Assembly: GCF_002723455.1 (NCBI RefSeq)
Contig: NZ_PDUS01000020.1
Span: forward strand, 1 to 64,000
Length of the DNA: 64,000 nucleotides
Origin: Pseudoalteromonas sp. 3D05
GTDB lineage: Bacteria > Pseudomonadota > Gammaproteobacteria > Enterobacterales > Alteromonadaceae
Reading direction: 5' to 3'
This document shows, in pieces, positions 1 to 9,676 of this stretch. Numbering within the stretch: position 1 is the stretch's first letter; each line of letters starts with the position of its first letter. The translations under genes were made by a program, and so were the position numbers. The notes under the pieces were generated by a model. That model ran no database searches. It saw nothing but the letters and a program-made list of their open reading frames with translations, and was not told where the DNA came from.

Positions 1-2310
1 CCGCTTGAATCGGCGGTGGTAGTTTTAGTCACACCGTCAATGCTGACCGTCACTGTTGCGCCTGATTCTGCCCCGTCACCTTGAATTAACACATCCTCAT
101 CTTCTGCGGCATTCACAATGCCGTCAATTTCAATCGGTGTCGAAATGCTGACAGCATTGGGCGCTGAGTTATCTAATGTGATGGATGTCGTTGCCGCCGT
201 CGAGGTGTTACCTGCTGAGTCTGTTTGTGTTGCTGATACCGTGAGCGTGCCATTATTCAGCGCGCTAATGTCTAATTCGTTACCCGACAATGTCCAATTA
301 CCGCTTGAATCAGCTGTCGTGGTTTTAGCCACACCGTCAATGCTGACCGTCACTGTTGCGCCTGATTCTGCCCCGTCACCTTGAATTAATACATCACTGT
401 CTTCCGCAGCATTCACAATACCATCGGTTTCAATAGGTGTCGTAATGGTAACAGCATTGGGCGCTGAGTTATCTAATGTGATGGATGTCGTTGCCGCCGT
501 CGAGATGTTACCTGCCGCGTCACTTTGTGTGGCGCTCACACTGAGTGTGCCATCATTAAAGCTGCTGACATCAAACTCGCTGCCACTGAGTGTCCATGCA
601 CCTGAGCCGTCAGCAGCCACCGTGCGTGATTGGTTATTCGCACCATCGCTGATAGTGACCGTGACGCTGGTGTTGGCTTCTGCGCCCGAGCCTTGAATTA
701 ATACATCACCGTCTTCTACAGCATTCACAATGCCATCGGTTTCAATCGGTGTCGTAATGGTGACAGCATTGGGCGCTGAGTTATCTAATGTGATCGAGGT
801 TGTTGCCGCCGTTGAAGTGTTACCTGCCGCGTCACTTTGTGTGGCGCTTACACTGAGTGTGCCATCATTAAAGCTGCTAACATCAAACTCGCTGCCACTG
901 AGTGTCCATGCACCTGAGCCGTCAGCAGTCACCGTGCGCGATTGGTTATTCGCACCATCGCTGATAGTGACCGTGACGCTGGCATTGCCTTCTGCACCAG
1001 AGCCTGTAATTAGTACATCACTGTCTTCCGTGGCATTCACAATGCCGTCGGTTTCAATCGGTGTCGTAATGGTGACAGTATTGGGCGCTGAGTTATCTAA
1101 TGTGATTGAGGTTGTTGCCGCCGTTGAGGTGTTACCTGCTGAGTCTGTTTGTGTTGCTGATACCGTAAGCGTGCCATTATTCAGCGCGCTAATGTCTAAT
1201 TCGTTACCCGACAACGTCCAATTACCGCTTGAATCAGCTGTCGTGGTTTTAGCCACACCGTCAATGCTGACCGTCACTGTTGCGCCTGATTCTGCCCCGT
1301 CACCTTGAATGAATACATCACTGTCTTCCGCAGCATTCACAATACCATCGGTTTCAATAGGTGTCGTAATGGTAACAGCATTGGGCGCTGAGTTATCTAA
1401 TGTGATGGATGTCGTTGCCGCCGTCGAGATGTTACCTGCCGCGTCACTTTGTGTGGCGCTCACACTGAGCGTGCCATTATTAAAGCTGCTGACATCAAAC
1501 TCGCTGCCACTGAGTGTCCATGCACCTGAGCCGTCAGAAGTCACCGTGCGTGATTGGTTATTCGCACCATTGCTGATAGTAACAGTGATGCTAGCATTGG
1601 ACTCTGCGCCAGAGCCTTGAATTAATACATCACCGTCTTCTGCAGCATTCACAATGCCATCGGTTTCAATCGGTGTCGTAATGGTGACAGTATTGGGCGC
1701 TGAGTTATCTAATGTGATAGATGTCGTTGCCGCCGTCGAGATGTTACCTGCCGTGTCGCTTTGTGTGGCGCTCACACTGAGTGTGCCATCATTAAAGCTG
1801 CTAACATCAAACTCGCTGCCACTGAATGTCCATGCACCTGAGCCGTCAGCTGTCACCGTTCGCGATTGGTTATTCGCACCATCGCTGATAGTGACCGTGA
1901 CGCTGGCGTTGGCTTCTGCACCAGAGCCTGTAATTAGTACATCATTGTCTTCCGCAGCGTTCACAATACCGTCGGTTTCAATCGGTGTCGTAATGGTTAC
2001 AGCATTGGGCGCTGAGTTATCTAATGTGATTGAGGTTGTTGCCGCCGTCGACGTGTTACCTGCTGAGTCTGTTTGTGTTGCTGATACCGTTAAGCTGCCG
2101 TTATTTAGCGCACTGATATCTAACTCATTACCGAGCAGTGTCCAAATACCACTTGAATCTGCAGTGATCGTTTTATTGATCCCTCCAATATTAACCGTAA
2201 CTGCAGCGCCAGATTCAGCACCACTGCCCTGTACCAATACATCGCTATCCTCACTGGCATTAACATTACCATCGCCCTCAATAGGCGTAGTGATGCTAAG
2301 TGAGCTTGCA
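1..2310 (-). repeat. Higher-order array of ~100-residue Ig-like repeats (B-B-A pattern)
   Basis: The conserved block TTGGGCGCTGAGTTATCTAA recurs with its repeat register at 151, 451, 763, 1075, 1375, 1687 and 1999. The steps are 300, 312, 312, 300, 312 and 312 bases. Two unit types are present: type A (300 nt, containing SIDGVAKTTTADSSGNW) and type B (312 nt, containing ISDGANNQSRTV and a GSEFDVSSF block). In protein order the array reads A', B, B, A, B, B, A, A(partial), so a 924-nt B-B-A unit is repeated. Copies of the same type are almost identical in DNA, which implies recent unequal crossover or gene conversion. Confidence 0.9.
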
Positions 2311-5300
2311 CTTGTATCAATGTTAACATTTAGAGAGCTTGACGAAATGCTATTATTGCCAGCAAGATCAGTTGTAAAAGCACTAATCGAGTGTAAATTT
2401 GAAGACAACGCAGATGATGGTGTAAAACTCCACGTACCACCAGATGGCACAACCACAGATCCTAATACACCATCTTGATCTGAAGTGAGTGTAACCGTAT
2501 CTCCAGCTGTAGCAGTCCCAACAAAAGTGGGCGTGGCATCAGTTGTAATATTGTCTGTATTTGAACTTCCGGTATCACTTGCACTGCTTAAATCAGGTGT
2601 ACTTGACACACTTGGGATTATCGAATCTAACGTGATACTCAAACCGCTGGATATCGACGATATATTATTACTTGCATCCGTTGCAGTTGCCGTAAAGGTG
2701 TGAGTGGTGTTAGAAGTTAGTGTACTTGTTGTGATCTCCCACGTTCCACCCGTTGCAGTCCCTGTACCAATAACAGTGTTTCCAGTCACACTACTAAACA
2801 ACTTAACCGTTGAGCCGGCTTCTGCAGAGCCCGACAATGTGGGGGTTGTATCATTGGTATAATTATCAGTATTTGAAGATCCACTATCTGATGCTGCATT
2901 CAAATCGAGTGACGTTGGTGCACTTGGCGCCACATCATCACTGATAGTAATAGTAAATGCCTCTTGGAATGAAGTACTGCCATCGTAAGATTGCACACAA
3001 ACTATGTAGCTGCCTGCGCTAATTGTTGCTTGTGTTTCTATTATACTGCCGTTTATTTGGAAACTGCTGTTACCACTACTCGCTGTACACGTTCCACTTG
3101 TTGATGCTCCCACACTAACTAAAGTGTAAGTATGACTGTTATCATCAACATCGGTAGAGCTTAACGTTCCAACATCAGCACCAGCATTCGTATTTGATTG
3201 AGCCAAACTTGATGAAGATAACGTAATATCTGTCGGTGTATCATCAACAGCAGTAATTGTTACAATTGCTTGATTTGTGCCAGCACTATCAGACGTACCG
3301 TCATTAAAGGTGTAATCTAACGTAACACTACTTGAAGGATCTTCAGAGGTATTAGCATAAGTAAGAGACGAAATAACCGAATCAACAATACTTGATGTCG
3401 CACTGCTATTAAATGTGAGTTTAATAGTACCCGCAGAATTGGTTGTTACAGTACCTACTGATACACTATTATAAGTAAAACTATTACCTTGGGTCAGCGT
3501 TCCCAACAGACCGCTATTCGCAAATACATCAGCACTATTTGCACCACCACTTCTTGAAATTGTAAGACTTGCATTATTGTAATCGCCATTGCCACTATTG
3601 AGTGCGTCTAATTCAGTATCAGACACTGTCACGTCACTATCTATCGCAACAGCACTACCATTTTCAATAAACGTTGAACCGCCATTTAATGAAGAAAATA
3701 CGGGTACACTATTACTAGCAATGAACGTGATCACCGTATTTGCACCACTATCAGCAACAGTAAATGCTAAATCTGCTGAAGGTGCGTTTGTCAGTGACAG
3801 TGTCAACTCGGATATATTAAAATCAGTCGCATCGGTATCAACTTCTAAGGTGCTTGAACCATTAAAACGTACGTTGTTAGTTGATAGCCCCGTAACGCCG
3901 GTTAACGTGATCATGTCCCCAATGGCTAAGTCTGCAATGGTATCACCAGAAAGATCTGACGTACTGCCTATAAAGTTGTCATTACCACCGTTCCCTGTCA
4001 TTGAATCGGTGCCGCCACCAGGGCGGATGGTATCAGCGCCACTGCCACCAGTAAAAGTATCAGAGCCATTTAAATCTGCTGCTGAAATAGTTAACACGTC
4101 ACCACTAAATGCACTCGCATCCAACGTAATTGTACCGGTGATCGCACTGCCTGTGGTATTGGTTATATCGACCGTGCCGCCATCTGATGCAAAATTATCC
4201 GTTAAAGTAATTGCAAAATTACTATTTGTTCCAATAGCTACACCTTCAACTGATGAAACCGATGTGCTGCTAAAATCAAACGTGCCGCCATCCATTAATT
4301 TCAGTGTTTCGTTGCCAGCACTACCGACCATTGACGTGCCAAAATCACCGATATTGCCAGCGTCGATAGCAACCGTTGCACCACTGCTTAAGCTCAAAGT
4401 ACCAATATTAAAGTAACTACCACCAGAGACATCTGCTCCATTAGAGGCCGATACTCTATCAGTTTGACTGGTATCACCGGTTAGTGTGCCTATATAGGCA
4501 CTTGAGCCTATATCAAATGTTATTGCATCTGTGGATGAAATAGCATCCACATTGGTGCTGCTTGAAACTGTAATGGTTCTAGTATTAGTGCTGTCATCAC
4601 CCACGCTATAGCTTTCAACACCGGCTAAAGCAGTAAAATCACCATCTCCGCTAATGGTAATAGATTCTGAGCCAGACGCAGTTATTGTGCCACTAAACGC
4701 ATTATGCTGACTTGCGGTCATACTAACTGAAGCACCTGATGCCAAAGTTAAATTACTTATGTTGCTTATGGTACCCGCTGATATATTTGCACCATTACTT
4801 AAACTCAGTGTATCTGAAACAGTATTGTCACCCGTAATGGTGCCCGTAAACGCAAGCGTGCCTAGATCAAACGTAATGGCATCGGTCGTCGATGTTGCAG
4901 TAACAGAATGCCCTGCACTGGTTACAGTCACCGACCGAGCGTTCGTACTGTCATCATTTAAAGTATAATTCTCAATGGCTGATACCGTACTCAAATTGCC
5001 ATCACCAGAAACAGATACCGTTTCTGTGCCACTGCCAGATACGGTCCCTGTGAACCCTGACAGTTGGGCTGCGTTTATTGTCACAGTACCACCAGCAGCA
5101 ACCGATAAATCCTCAAACCCGCTGACTGTTGCACCTGATATATTACCGCCGTTGGTAACAACCAAGGTATCTGTGCCACTTCCACCCGCTAAAGTACCCG
5201 TCGCACTCAACGCATTCACATTTACTGTGTCGTCACTACCACTACCCGTTAGGTTCTGTGACGCGCTGCCTAAGGTAAATGTATTCCCTGCTGACAATAC

Positions 5301-8099
5301 ATAGGTTTCAACTGCGCTATTCCCAGTTATGCCATCGGTCGCGGTGCTTATGGTGATTGAATCAGCGCCAGAAGCCGTTACCGTTGAAAAACTGTCGTGT
5401 TGCGCCTCAGTCATCGTCACTGAAGCACCACTGCTTAATGTTAAAGACTCGAACGCACTTACTGTGGCATTACTAATATTAGCACCAGTGCTCATTTGCA
5501 GTATGTCAGTACCGCCGCCGCCAGCAAGCGTCCCCGTAACACTTAAGCCTGCAATATTAACGGTATCAGCACTGCCACTTCCGGTAATATTTTGCGCTGC
5601 ACTTGATAAAGTAATATTGAAAGCGGCATTTAAAACATACGTTTCTATGTCTGCATCTGCAATTACAGTGCTATCCCCATCGGCACTTGCCAAGGTAAAT
5701 GTATTTGTGCCAGTCCCATTTATGGTTGTAAACGCATCGTGTTGTAACTCGCTAAGTGTTAACGAGCCGTTATTATAGGTAGAGAGCGTTTCAAAAGCGG
5801 TTAAACTGGTCAAGTGCGTGAGATCACTACCATCTATAACAATAATTTCATCTGTGCCGTCGCCACCTTGGGCTGTAGACCCAACAATATGACTCGCTGA
5901 TGCTATAGTCAGTGTTTCATTGTCACTGCTGAAACTAATGGCTGGGCTTAAGTTGGCGCCCGATGTGGTATTAAATGATGCCCCGGTCGTACTGGCCGCT
6001 GTTACATTGGCTACACTAATAACAGCACTTCGTGACGCACTGTTGTCAGTTCCGTCGTTAACAACAACGCTCACCGTGCGCGACGTGGTATCCGGCGTCG
6101 AACTCGTATTATTGTAAGTTACAGCTTGTAAGAAAGCTGCAACCTCGGCTGTTGTAGCTGTTGCGCCCGTTATAGAGAGTGTATCTTGCAGTGTTATGTC
6201 AGAAGCGCCACTTACTCCTGTCAGCGCATTTTGCGCACTGGCTGATACATTAAGCCCTTCTGAAGCGCCATCTTGATCATTCGTTAAACTGACTGTAATT
6301 GTTGTTATTGTATCAGTATCCGTGACTGTTGGGCTTGTCATGAAGCTAACGGCACCAGACCCTTCAGAAAATGAAGCTGTGGTATCATTACCTGATGTAC
6401 CACTATTTAAATCAACCACAGGTGCGGCGTTGATTGTAGTAAAATTAAAGGTGGTATCGTCACTAATGCCCGCAAAACTATTGCCTGCTGAGTCATCAAC
6501 TGCCGTTGAATCTACTCGCACTGAATATTGATTACTGCCCGTTAAACTACTTGTCGGATTTATATAAATTTTGTCATTAGCGATGCCGATACGACCCGCG
6601 CTTGGGCTGGTCGTTGCGCCATCACTTTGCGTCGCAACATTAAACACCTCAAAGTTGCTGCTACCAGTGACATCGCGCACCGTTATATTGCCCGTACCCA
6701 GTGCAATATTTTCATCAAAATCAATAACAATGTTATTACTGACAGACACATCCGTGTCATCATCATTAGGCGTTGAATTACCACCGTCAAAACTAGGTGC
6801 GGTGACATCTGCAGTAGTAAAGTTAAATGTTGTATCGTCGCTAATCCCTGCAAAACTATTACCAGCAGAGTCATCAACTGCCGTTGAATCTACTCGCACT
6901 GAATATTGATTACTGCCCGTTAAACTACTCGTCGGATTAATATAAACCTTATCGTTTACAATACCAATGCGGCCCGCACTTGGGCTAGTGGTTGCGCCAT
7001 CACTTTGTGCTGCAACATCAAATACCGCAAAGTTGCTGCTGCCAGTAACATCTCGGACCGTTATATTGCCTGTACCAAGTGCAATATTTTCGCTAAAGTC
7101 GATAATAATATCGTCACTAATTGGTACGTTGGTGGCATTGTCACTCGGCGTTGCGCTTGCACCATCAAACGTGGGCAAAGTTACGTCAACAGTAAAGCTC
7201 ATAATAGCCAGTTCATTACTTGTGTTACCCGCAGCATCTGTAACAGTTACTGTACAATTACTATAAGTGCCATTTGCTAATGCACTACTATTATCAGTTT
7301 GCGTCAATATGATTGTTTGATTCCCTGTGCCACTTATCGTTGTTGACGTCGAAGTACCACAGCTTCCTCCCATCAAAAGCGTTCCTACTTCATCCGTACT
7401 GAAAATATAATTTGGGGTATTATCATTTGTGGGCGAAGCAACAGGTGTTACCTGACTGATAATCGGAGCCGTACTGTCAGCAGGACCATCATCAATAACG
7501 ATATTAACTGGGGCGTGGCGGGGATCATAATCACTACCCATTCCCACTACAGGAAAATCAAAAGTTACCTTATCAACATTTTTAAAAAGGTCATCATTAA
7601 AGTCTGACGCTCGAGTCATGGTAAACGAGGAATTAACGGAGCCATTCGGAATAACAACGTTGCTAGTAACCATAAGGCTACCGTCTAAATAACCTTTCAA
7701 CGTTACTGAGTCATTACCATTTTCTGTGGACGTTTGACGAAAAAATGTAAATGACTCTAAACTAAAGTTATCTCCATTTTCTTCGTAAAGCACCATGCCA
7801 ACGCTAGTTCCCCCAGTTAAAACATTCGTGAGTGAAAAAGAATAAGCTGCTATGCCGTTAAAATACTGCCAGTCATTTATACTTGTATAGTCAGATGCCA
7901 AACCAGCGTCGAATATAAAACTAAAACCAGTAACATCGTTCACACCATTTTGCCCATCTTGCAAAAATTGCAATCCAGAGCCATTTCCAGCAGAAAAGTT
8001 TATTGTTTGTGCTGCTGCCCAAGCATCTATTGATAATGTATTAGCTGCACACGCGCCAATAAGCGTCATAGCCTTTGTGACTTTATTTAATTTCATCAT
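1..8099 (-). CDS. Giant secreted repeat protein / adhesin-like protein, N-terminal part (C-terminus outside window)
   Basis: One reading frame is open without a stop from tandem ATGs at 8099 and 8096 to the left edge: 2,699 codons and still incomplete. AGG lies just upstream in a TTAGGTTGAT context. The start encodes a signal peptide (MMKLNKVTKAMTLIGACAAN, then an Ala-rich site). Modules in order: an N-terminal domain, about residues 30-200; an Ig-like domain starting near 240; two nearly identical SbsA/Big_5-like domains at about 306-555; a segment near 560-745; LQHDxF/SGSGADT-type beta repeats at about 745-1240; a short RTX-like GGSGADTI/GGNDNF patch near 1343-1380; cadherin-like segments at 1465-1700; then Ig-like repeats (Big_13 style) to the window edge. 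Composition is rich in Ser, Thr, Asn, Asp and Gly, with few Lys or Cys. This fits a large extracellular adhesin or biofilm protein; the secretion route cannot be judged because the C-terminus is missing. Confidence 0.9.
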   Translation of the reverse strand, partial: MMKLNKVTKAMTLIGACAANTLSIDAWAAAQTINFSAGNGSGLQFLQDGQNGVNDVTGFSFIFDAGLASDYTSINDWQYFNGIAAYSFSLTNVLTGGTSVGMVLYEENGDNFSLESFTFFRQTSTENGNDSVTLKGYLDGSLMVTSNVVIPNGSVNSSFTMTRASDFNDDLFKNVDKVTFDFPVVGMGSDYDPRHAPVNIVIDDGPADSTAPIISQVTPVASPTNDNTPNYIFSTDEVGTLLMGGSCGTSTSTTISGTGNQTIILTQTDNSSALANGTYSNCTVTVTDAAGNTSNELAIMSFTVDVTLPTFDGASATPSDNATNVPISDDIIIDFSENIALGTGNITVRDVTGSSNFAVFDVAAQSDGATTSPSAGRIGIVNDKVYINPTSSLTGSNQYSVRVDSTAVDDSAGNSFAGISDDTTFNFTTADVTAPSFDGGNSTPNDDDTDVSVSNNIVIDFDENIALGTGNITVRDVTGSSNFEVFNVATQSDGATTSPSAGRIGIANDKIYINPTSSLTGSNQYSVRVDSTAVDDSAGNSFAGISDDTTFNFTTINAAPVVDLNSGTSGNDTTASFSEGSGAVSFMTSPTVTDTDTITTITVSLTNDQDGASEGLNVSASAQNALTGVSGASDITLQDTLSITGATATTAEVAAFLQAVTYNNTSSTPDTTSRTVSVVVNDGTDNSASRSAVISVANVTAASTTGASFNTTSGANLSPAISFSSDNETLTIASASHIVGSTAQGGDGTDEIIVIDGSDLTHLTSLTAFETLSTYNNGSLTLSELQHDAFTTINGTGTNTFTLASADGDSTVIADADIETYVLNAAFNITLSSAAQNITGSGSADTVNIAGLSVTGTLAGGGGTDILQMSTGANISNATVSAFESLTLSSGASVTMTEAQHDSFSTVTASGADSITISTATDGITGNSAVETYVLSAGNTFTLGSASQNLTGSGSDDTVNVNALSATGTLAGGSGTDTLVVTNGGNISGATVSGFEDLSVAAGGTVTINAAQLSGFTGTVSGSGTETVSVSGDGNLSTVSAIENYTLNDDSTNARSVTVTSAGHSVTATSTTDAITFDLGTLAFTGTITGDNTVSDTLSLSNGANISAGTISNISNLTLASGASVSMTASQHNAFSGTITASGSESITISGDGDFTALAGVESYSVGDDSTNTRTITVSSSTNVDAISSTDAITFDIGSSAYIGTLTGDTSQTDRVSASNGADVSGGSYFNIGTLSLSSGATVAIDAGNIGDFGTSMVGSAGNETLKLMDGGTFDFSSTSVSSVEGVAIGTNSNFAITLTDNFASDGGTVDITNTTGSAITGTITLDASAFSGDVLTISAADLNGSDTFTGGSGADTIRPGGGTDSMTGNGGNDNFIGSTSDLSGDTIADLAIGDMITLTGVTGLSTNNVRFNGSSTLEVDTDATDFNISELTLSLTNAPSADLAFTVADSGANTVITFIASNSVPVFSSLNGGSTFIENGSAVAIDSDVTVSDTELDALNSGNGDYNNASLTISRSGGANSADVFANSGLLGTLTQGNSFTYNSVSVGTVTTNSAGTIKLTFNSSATSSIVDSVISSLTYANTSEDPSSSVTLDYTFNDGTSDSAGTNQAIVTITAVDDTPTDITLSSSSLAQSNTNAGADVGTLSSTDVDDNSHTYTLVSVGASTSGTCTASSGNSSFQINGSIIETQATISAGSYIVCVQSYDGSTSFQEAFTITISDDVAPSAPTSLDLNAASDSGSSNTDNYTNDTTPTLSGSAEAGSTVKLFSSVTGNTVIGTGTATGGTWEITTSTLTSNTTHTFTATATDASNNISSISSGLSITLDSIIPSVSSTPDLSSASDTGSSNTDNITTDATPTFVGTATAGDTVTLTSDQDGVLGSVVVPSGGTWSFTPSSALSSNLHSISAFTTDLAGNNSISSSSLNVNIDTSASSLSITTPIEGDGNVNASEDSDVLVQGSGAESGAAVTVNIGGINKTITADSSGIWTLLGNELDISALNNGSLTVSATQTDSAGNTSTAATTSITLDNSAPNAVTITTPIETDGIVNAAEDNDVLITGSGAEANASVTVTISDGANNQSRTVTADGSGAWTFSGSEFDVSSFNDGTLSVSATQSDTAGNISTAATTSITLDNSAPNTVTITTPIETDGIVNAAEDGDVLIQGSGAESNASITVTISNGANNQSRTVTSDGSGAWTLSGSEFDVSSFNNGTLSVSATQSDAAGNISTAATTSITLDNSAPNAVTITTPIETDGIVNAAEDSDVFIQGDGAESGATVTVSIDGVAKTTTADSSGNWTLSGNELDISALNNGTLTVSATQTDSAGNTSTAATTSITLDNSAPNTVTITTPIETDGIVNATEDSDVLITGSGAEGNASVTVTISDGANNQSRTVTADGSGAWTLSGSEFDVSSFNDGTLSVSATQSDAAGNTSTAATTSITLDNSAPNAVTITTPIETDGIVNAVEDGDVLIQGSGAEANTSVTVTISDGANNQSRTVAADGSGAWTLSGSEFDVSSFNDGTLSVSATQSDAAGNISTAATTSITLDNSAPNAVTITTPIETDGIVNAAEDSDVLIQGDGAESGATVTVSIDGVAKTTTADSSGNWTLSGNELDISALNNGTLTVSATQTDSAGNTSTAATTSITLDNSAPNAVSISTPIEIDGIVNAAEDEDVLIQGDGAESGATVTVSIDGVTKTTTADSS
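6430..7184 (-). repeat. Duplicated 378-nt Ig-like domain within the giant protein
   Basis: Two adjacent copies of a domain beginning P(T/S)FDG and ending DDTTFNFTT are offset by 378 nt (126 residues). A block of more than 60 bases around 6491 recurs at 6869 with almost no change. The domain resembles the SbsA-type bacterial Ig-like fold (Big_5), judged from the ENIALGTGNITV strand and the YINPTSSLTGSNQYSV strand. The near identity of the DNA marks it as a recent internal duplication, separate from the downstream A/B array. Confidence 0.85.
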
Positions 8100-8596
8100 A
8101 TCAACCTAAATAATATTGAACTAAATATACTTTTTTTTTAGAGCAACTGGCGCAGCTCTGTGTTTACTTTTGCTTTTAAACTCGAGCTAAATAAGTATTG
8201 ATTCCTTATATAACTCATCACTTGGGGAACCACGTATGGCAAAGTTGCTGTTGATTGTAAACTTTTGCTTCCATGCTGAAATGTCCCTGTGATATCCAAT
8301 TATCATGCTACATTTCTTTGCAAATATTAATGCTAAATTCAGTTAAAAGCTTAGTTTAAAAGCTACAGGCCACAACTTTATTTTTCACTTATTTTATAGA
8401 GCTTTCAGTTTATTTGATTTATATCAAGCACCATAAAAACAATTATAAAAACAATTGCCTTACTAAATGCAGCTTTATTTTTATCCATACAATTTTGCTT
8501 TTTAACTTATTGCGCGTTATCACTTATTTATGGGGAATTACTACACAGGAACTGCATTAACTAAAAAACGACTGTAAACAATCTCGAAAGATACAC
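8100..8596. other. AT-rich intergenic region between divergent genes
   Basis: About 500 bases without a convincing gene separate the giant minus-strand gene from the plus-strand genes at 8597 and 8682. It contains the FNR-type palindrome at 8414-8427 and A/T-rich stretches that could hold promoters in both directions (for example TATAAA at 8444-8449 on the plus strand). Nothing else was recognised. Confidence 0.6.
8414..8427. promoter_or_regulatory. Candidate FNR/EtrA (CRP-FNR family) binding site
   Basis: TTGATTTATATCAA matches the FNR consensus TTGAT-N4-ATCAA exactly and is a perfect palindrome. It lies about 315 bp upstream of the giant adhesin start and about 255 bp upstream of the gene at 8682, so either could be controlled. 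TATAAA-like hexamers lie about 22-24 bp from the site centre on each side, roughly 6 bp closer than the classic class II spacing, so the target promoter is uncertain. Confidence 0.45.
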
Positions 8597-8662
8597 ATGC
8601 CCAAGCTAAACTTAATTAAAAAGGTGACTAAAAATGACACCCAAGCTCAACTAAAATCATAA
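8597..8662 (+). CDS. Possible small ORF, 21 residues
   Basis: ATG at 8597 opens a 21-codon frame ending in TAA at 8660-8662, 19 bases before the next gene. The peptide begins MPKLNLIKK and ends TQAQLKS: basic, no cysteines, no signal peptide. A weak GAAAG lies upstream. The DNA at its start (CCCAAGCTAAACT) is echoed 40 bases later as CCCAAGCTCAACT. It could be a leader peptide or chance; no family was recognised. Confidence 0.2.
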   Translation: MPKLNLIKKVTKNDTQAQLKS

Positions 8663-8681
8663 AAAACTCAAAGGAATATAC

Positions 8682-9479
8682 GTGCTTGATAAACTTTTTA
8701 CGCCAGAACAACTTACACTGATATGCGCTGATCTAGCCCATTTACGCTTATTAGCTGATTTAAAACTGGCACCAACAATCCCTTACTTTGCTGAAAAGCC
8801 TTACCCTATTGGCCGATGTAGAGAAATTCGCGATGAAGTGTTTACACTATTGCAAACGGAATTACCTACCACAGACAAGCCTGGGCTTAACTTAATAAAA
8901 GATCTTATAGACCAAGGCAATCCTTTACAAAAAGCCTGGGGGTCACTGCGGGATGAGTACTTTCAAAATGCGTTTATACTTGGCCCTTGGTATATTGATG
9001 TATCTAACGATACAGTGCATGCCAATAAGCCAAGAGTAGAGATTTTGCCTTTAGCGACCTCAAACTTTACACCGATAAAGGATTTTGCTCAGTTTGTAAA
9101 AATAGCCTGTAGCTATTGGAAGGTTGATATTTACAGAAATGATGTATGCCCTGCGCTGGCTCCTTATATGCCACTTTTATGTGTTGGCACTAATGGCGCA
9201 AGTTGGCTTGGGGCAGCAAACGACGATATGCTAAATATTGCAATTAATAGCAATTTTGAAGAATCTAAACTTATTTTAAACGCTTTATCCACTGCCCCCG
9301 TACAAATTGTTAAGAAATGGCAGAAAGTCTTATCTGGTTATAGCCATGATAATTTATTAGCCCATGAAGGTGACCCCATTGTATATTGTGATATTTATGG
9401 GAAAGCCTCATCTAAACCTGATTTAGTAAAGCGAGATGCCGCTGTTATAGCTTACTCATCTTTACCAAAGTCAGTTTAA
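8682..9479 (+). CDS. Protein of unknown function, 265 residues
   Basis: The start is GTG, preceded by AAGGAA at 8671-8676 with good spacing, so the GTG is credible. The product has no signal peptide or clear membrane segment and looks soluble and cytoplasmic. It carries scattered Trp and Cys residues and blocks such as PYPIGRCREIRDEVF and FILGPWYIDVSNDT, but no catalytic motif I can name and no family I recognise. It stands alone: 197 bases separate it from the next plus-strand gene, and the giant adhesin is divergent. The FNR-type palindrome lies upstream in the shared intergenic region. Confidence 0.75.
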   Translation: MLDKLFTPEQLTLICADLAHLRLLADLKLAPTIPYFAEKPYPIGRCREIRDEVFTLLQTELPTTDKPGLNLIKDLIDQGNPLQKAWGSLRDEYFQNAFILGPWYIDVSNDTVHANKPRVEILPLATSNFTPIKDFAQFVKIACSYWKVDIYRNDVCPALAPYMPLLCVGTNGASWLGAANDDMLNIAINSNFEESKLILNALSTAPVQIVKKWQKVLSGYSHDNLLAHEGDPIVYCDIYGKASSKPDLVKRDAAVIAYSSLPKSV

Positions 9480-9676
9480 TAAACACACTGATGTTATTTC
9501 ACAATAGGCTACTCAACTGGCCTATATAAGACTATCAACATACGTTTAAGCCTTTGGCAATTATTGTAGGGGTTGTTTTTACTAATAAATTATACCTATT
9601 AATCGCTTTTTCATGACTAAACTAGGAAAAAGCTGCTATTGTTAACTTATCTTAAAATGACTTCAAGGACTGGATC

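Noticed and set aside
118..7280. Many long plus-strand frames (up to 275 codons) across the first 7.3 kb
   Set aside because: They are antisense shadows of the giant minus-strand repeat protein. The plus frames have stops between repeats, while the minus frame is open for all 2,699 codons and encodes a signal peptide and coherent domains.
9480..9676. ATAGGC/GCCTAT inverted repeat after the gene at 8682
   Set aside because: Only a 6-bp stem with no T-run, too weak to call as terminator.
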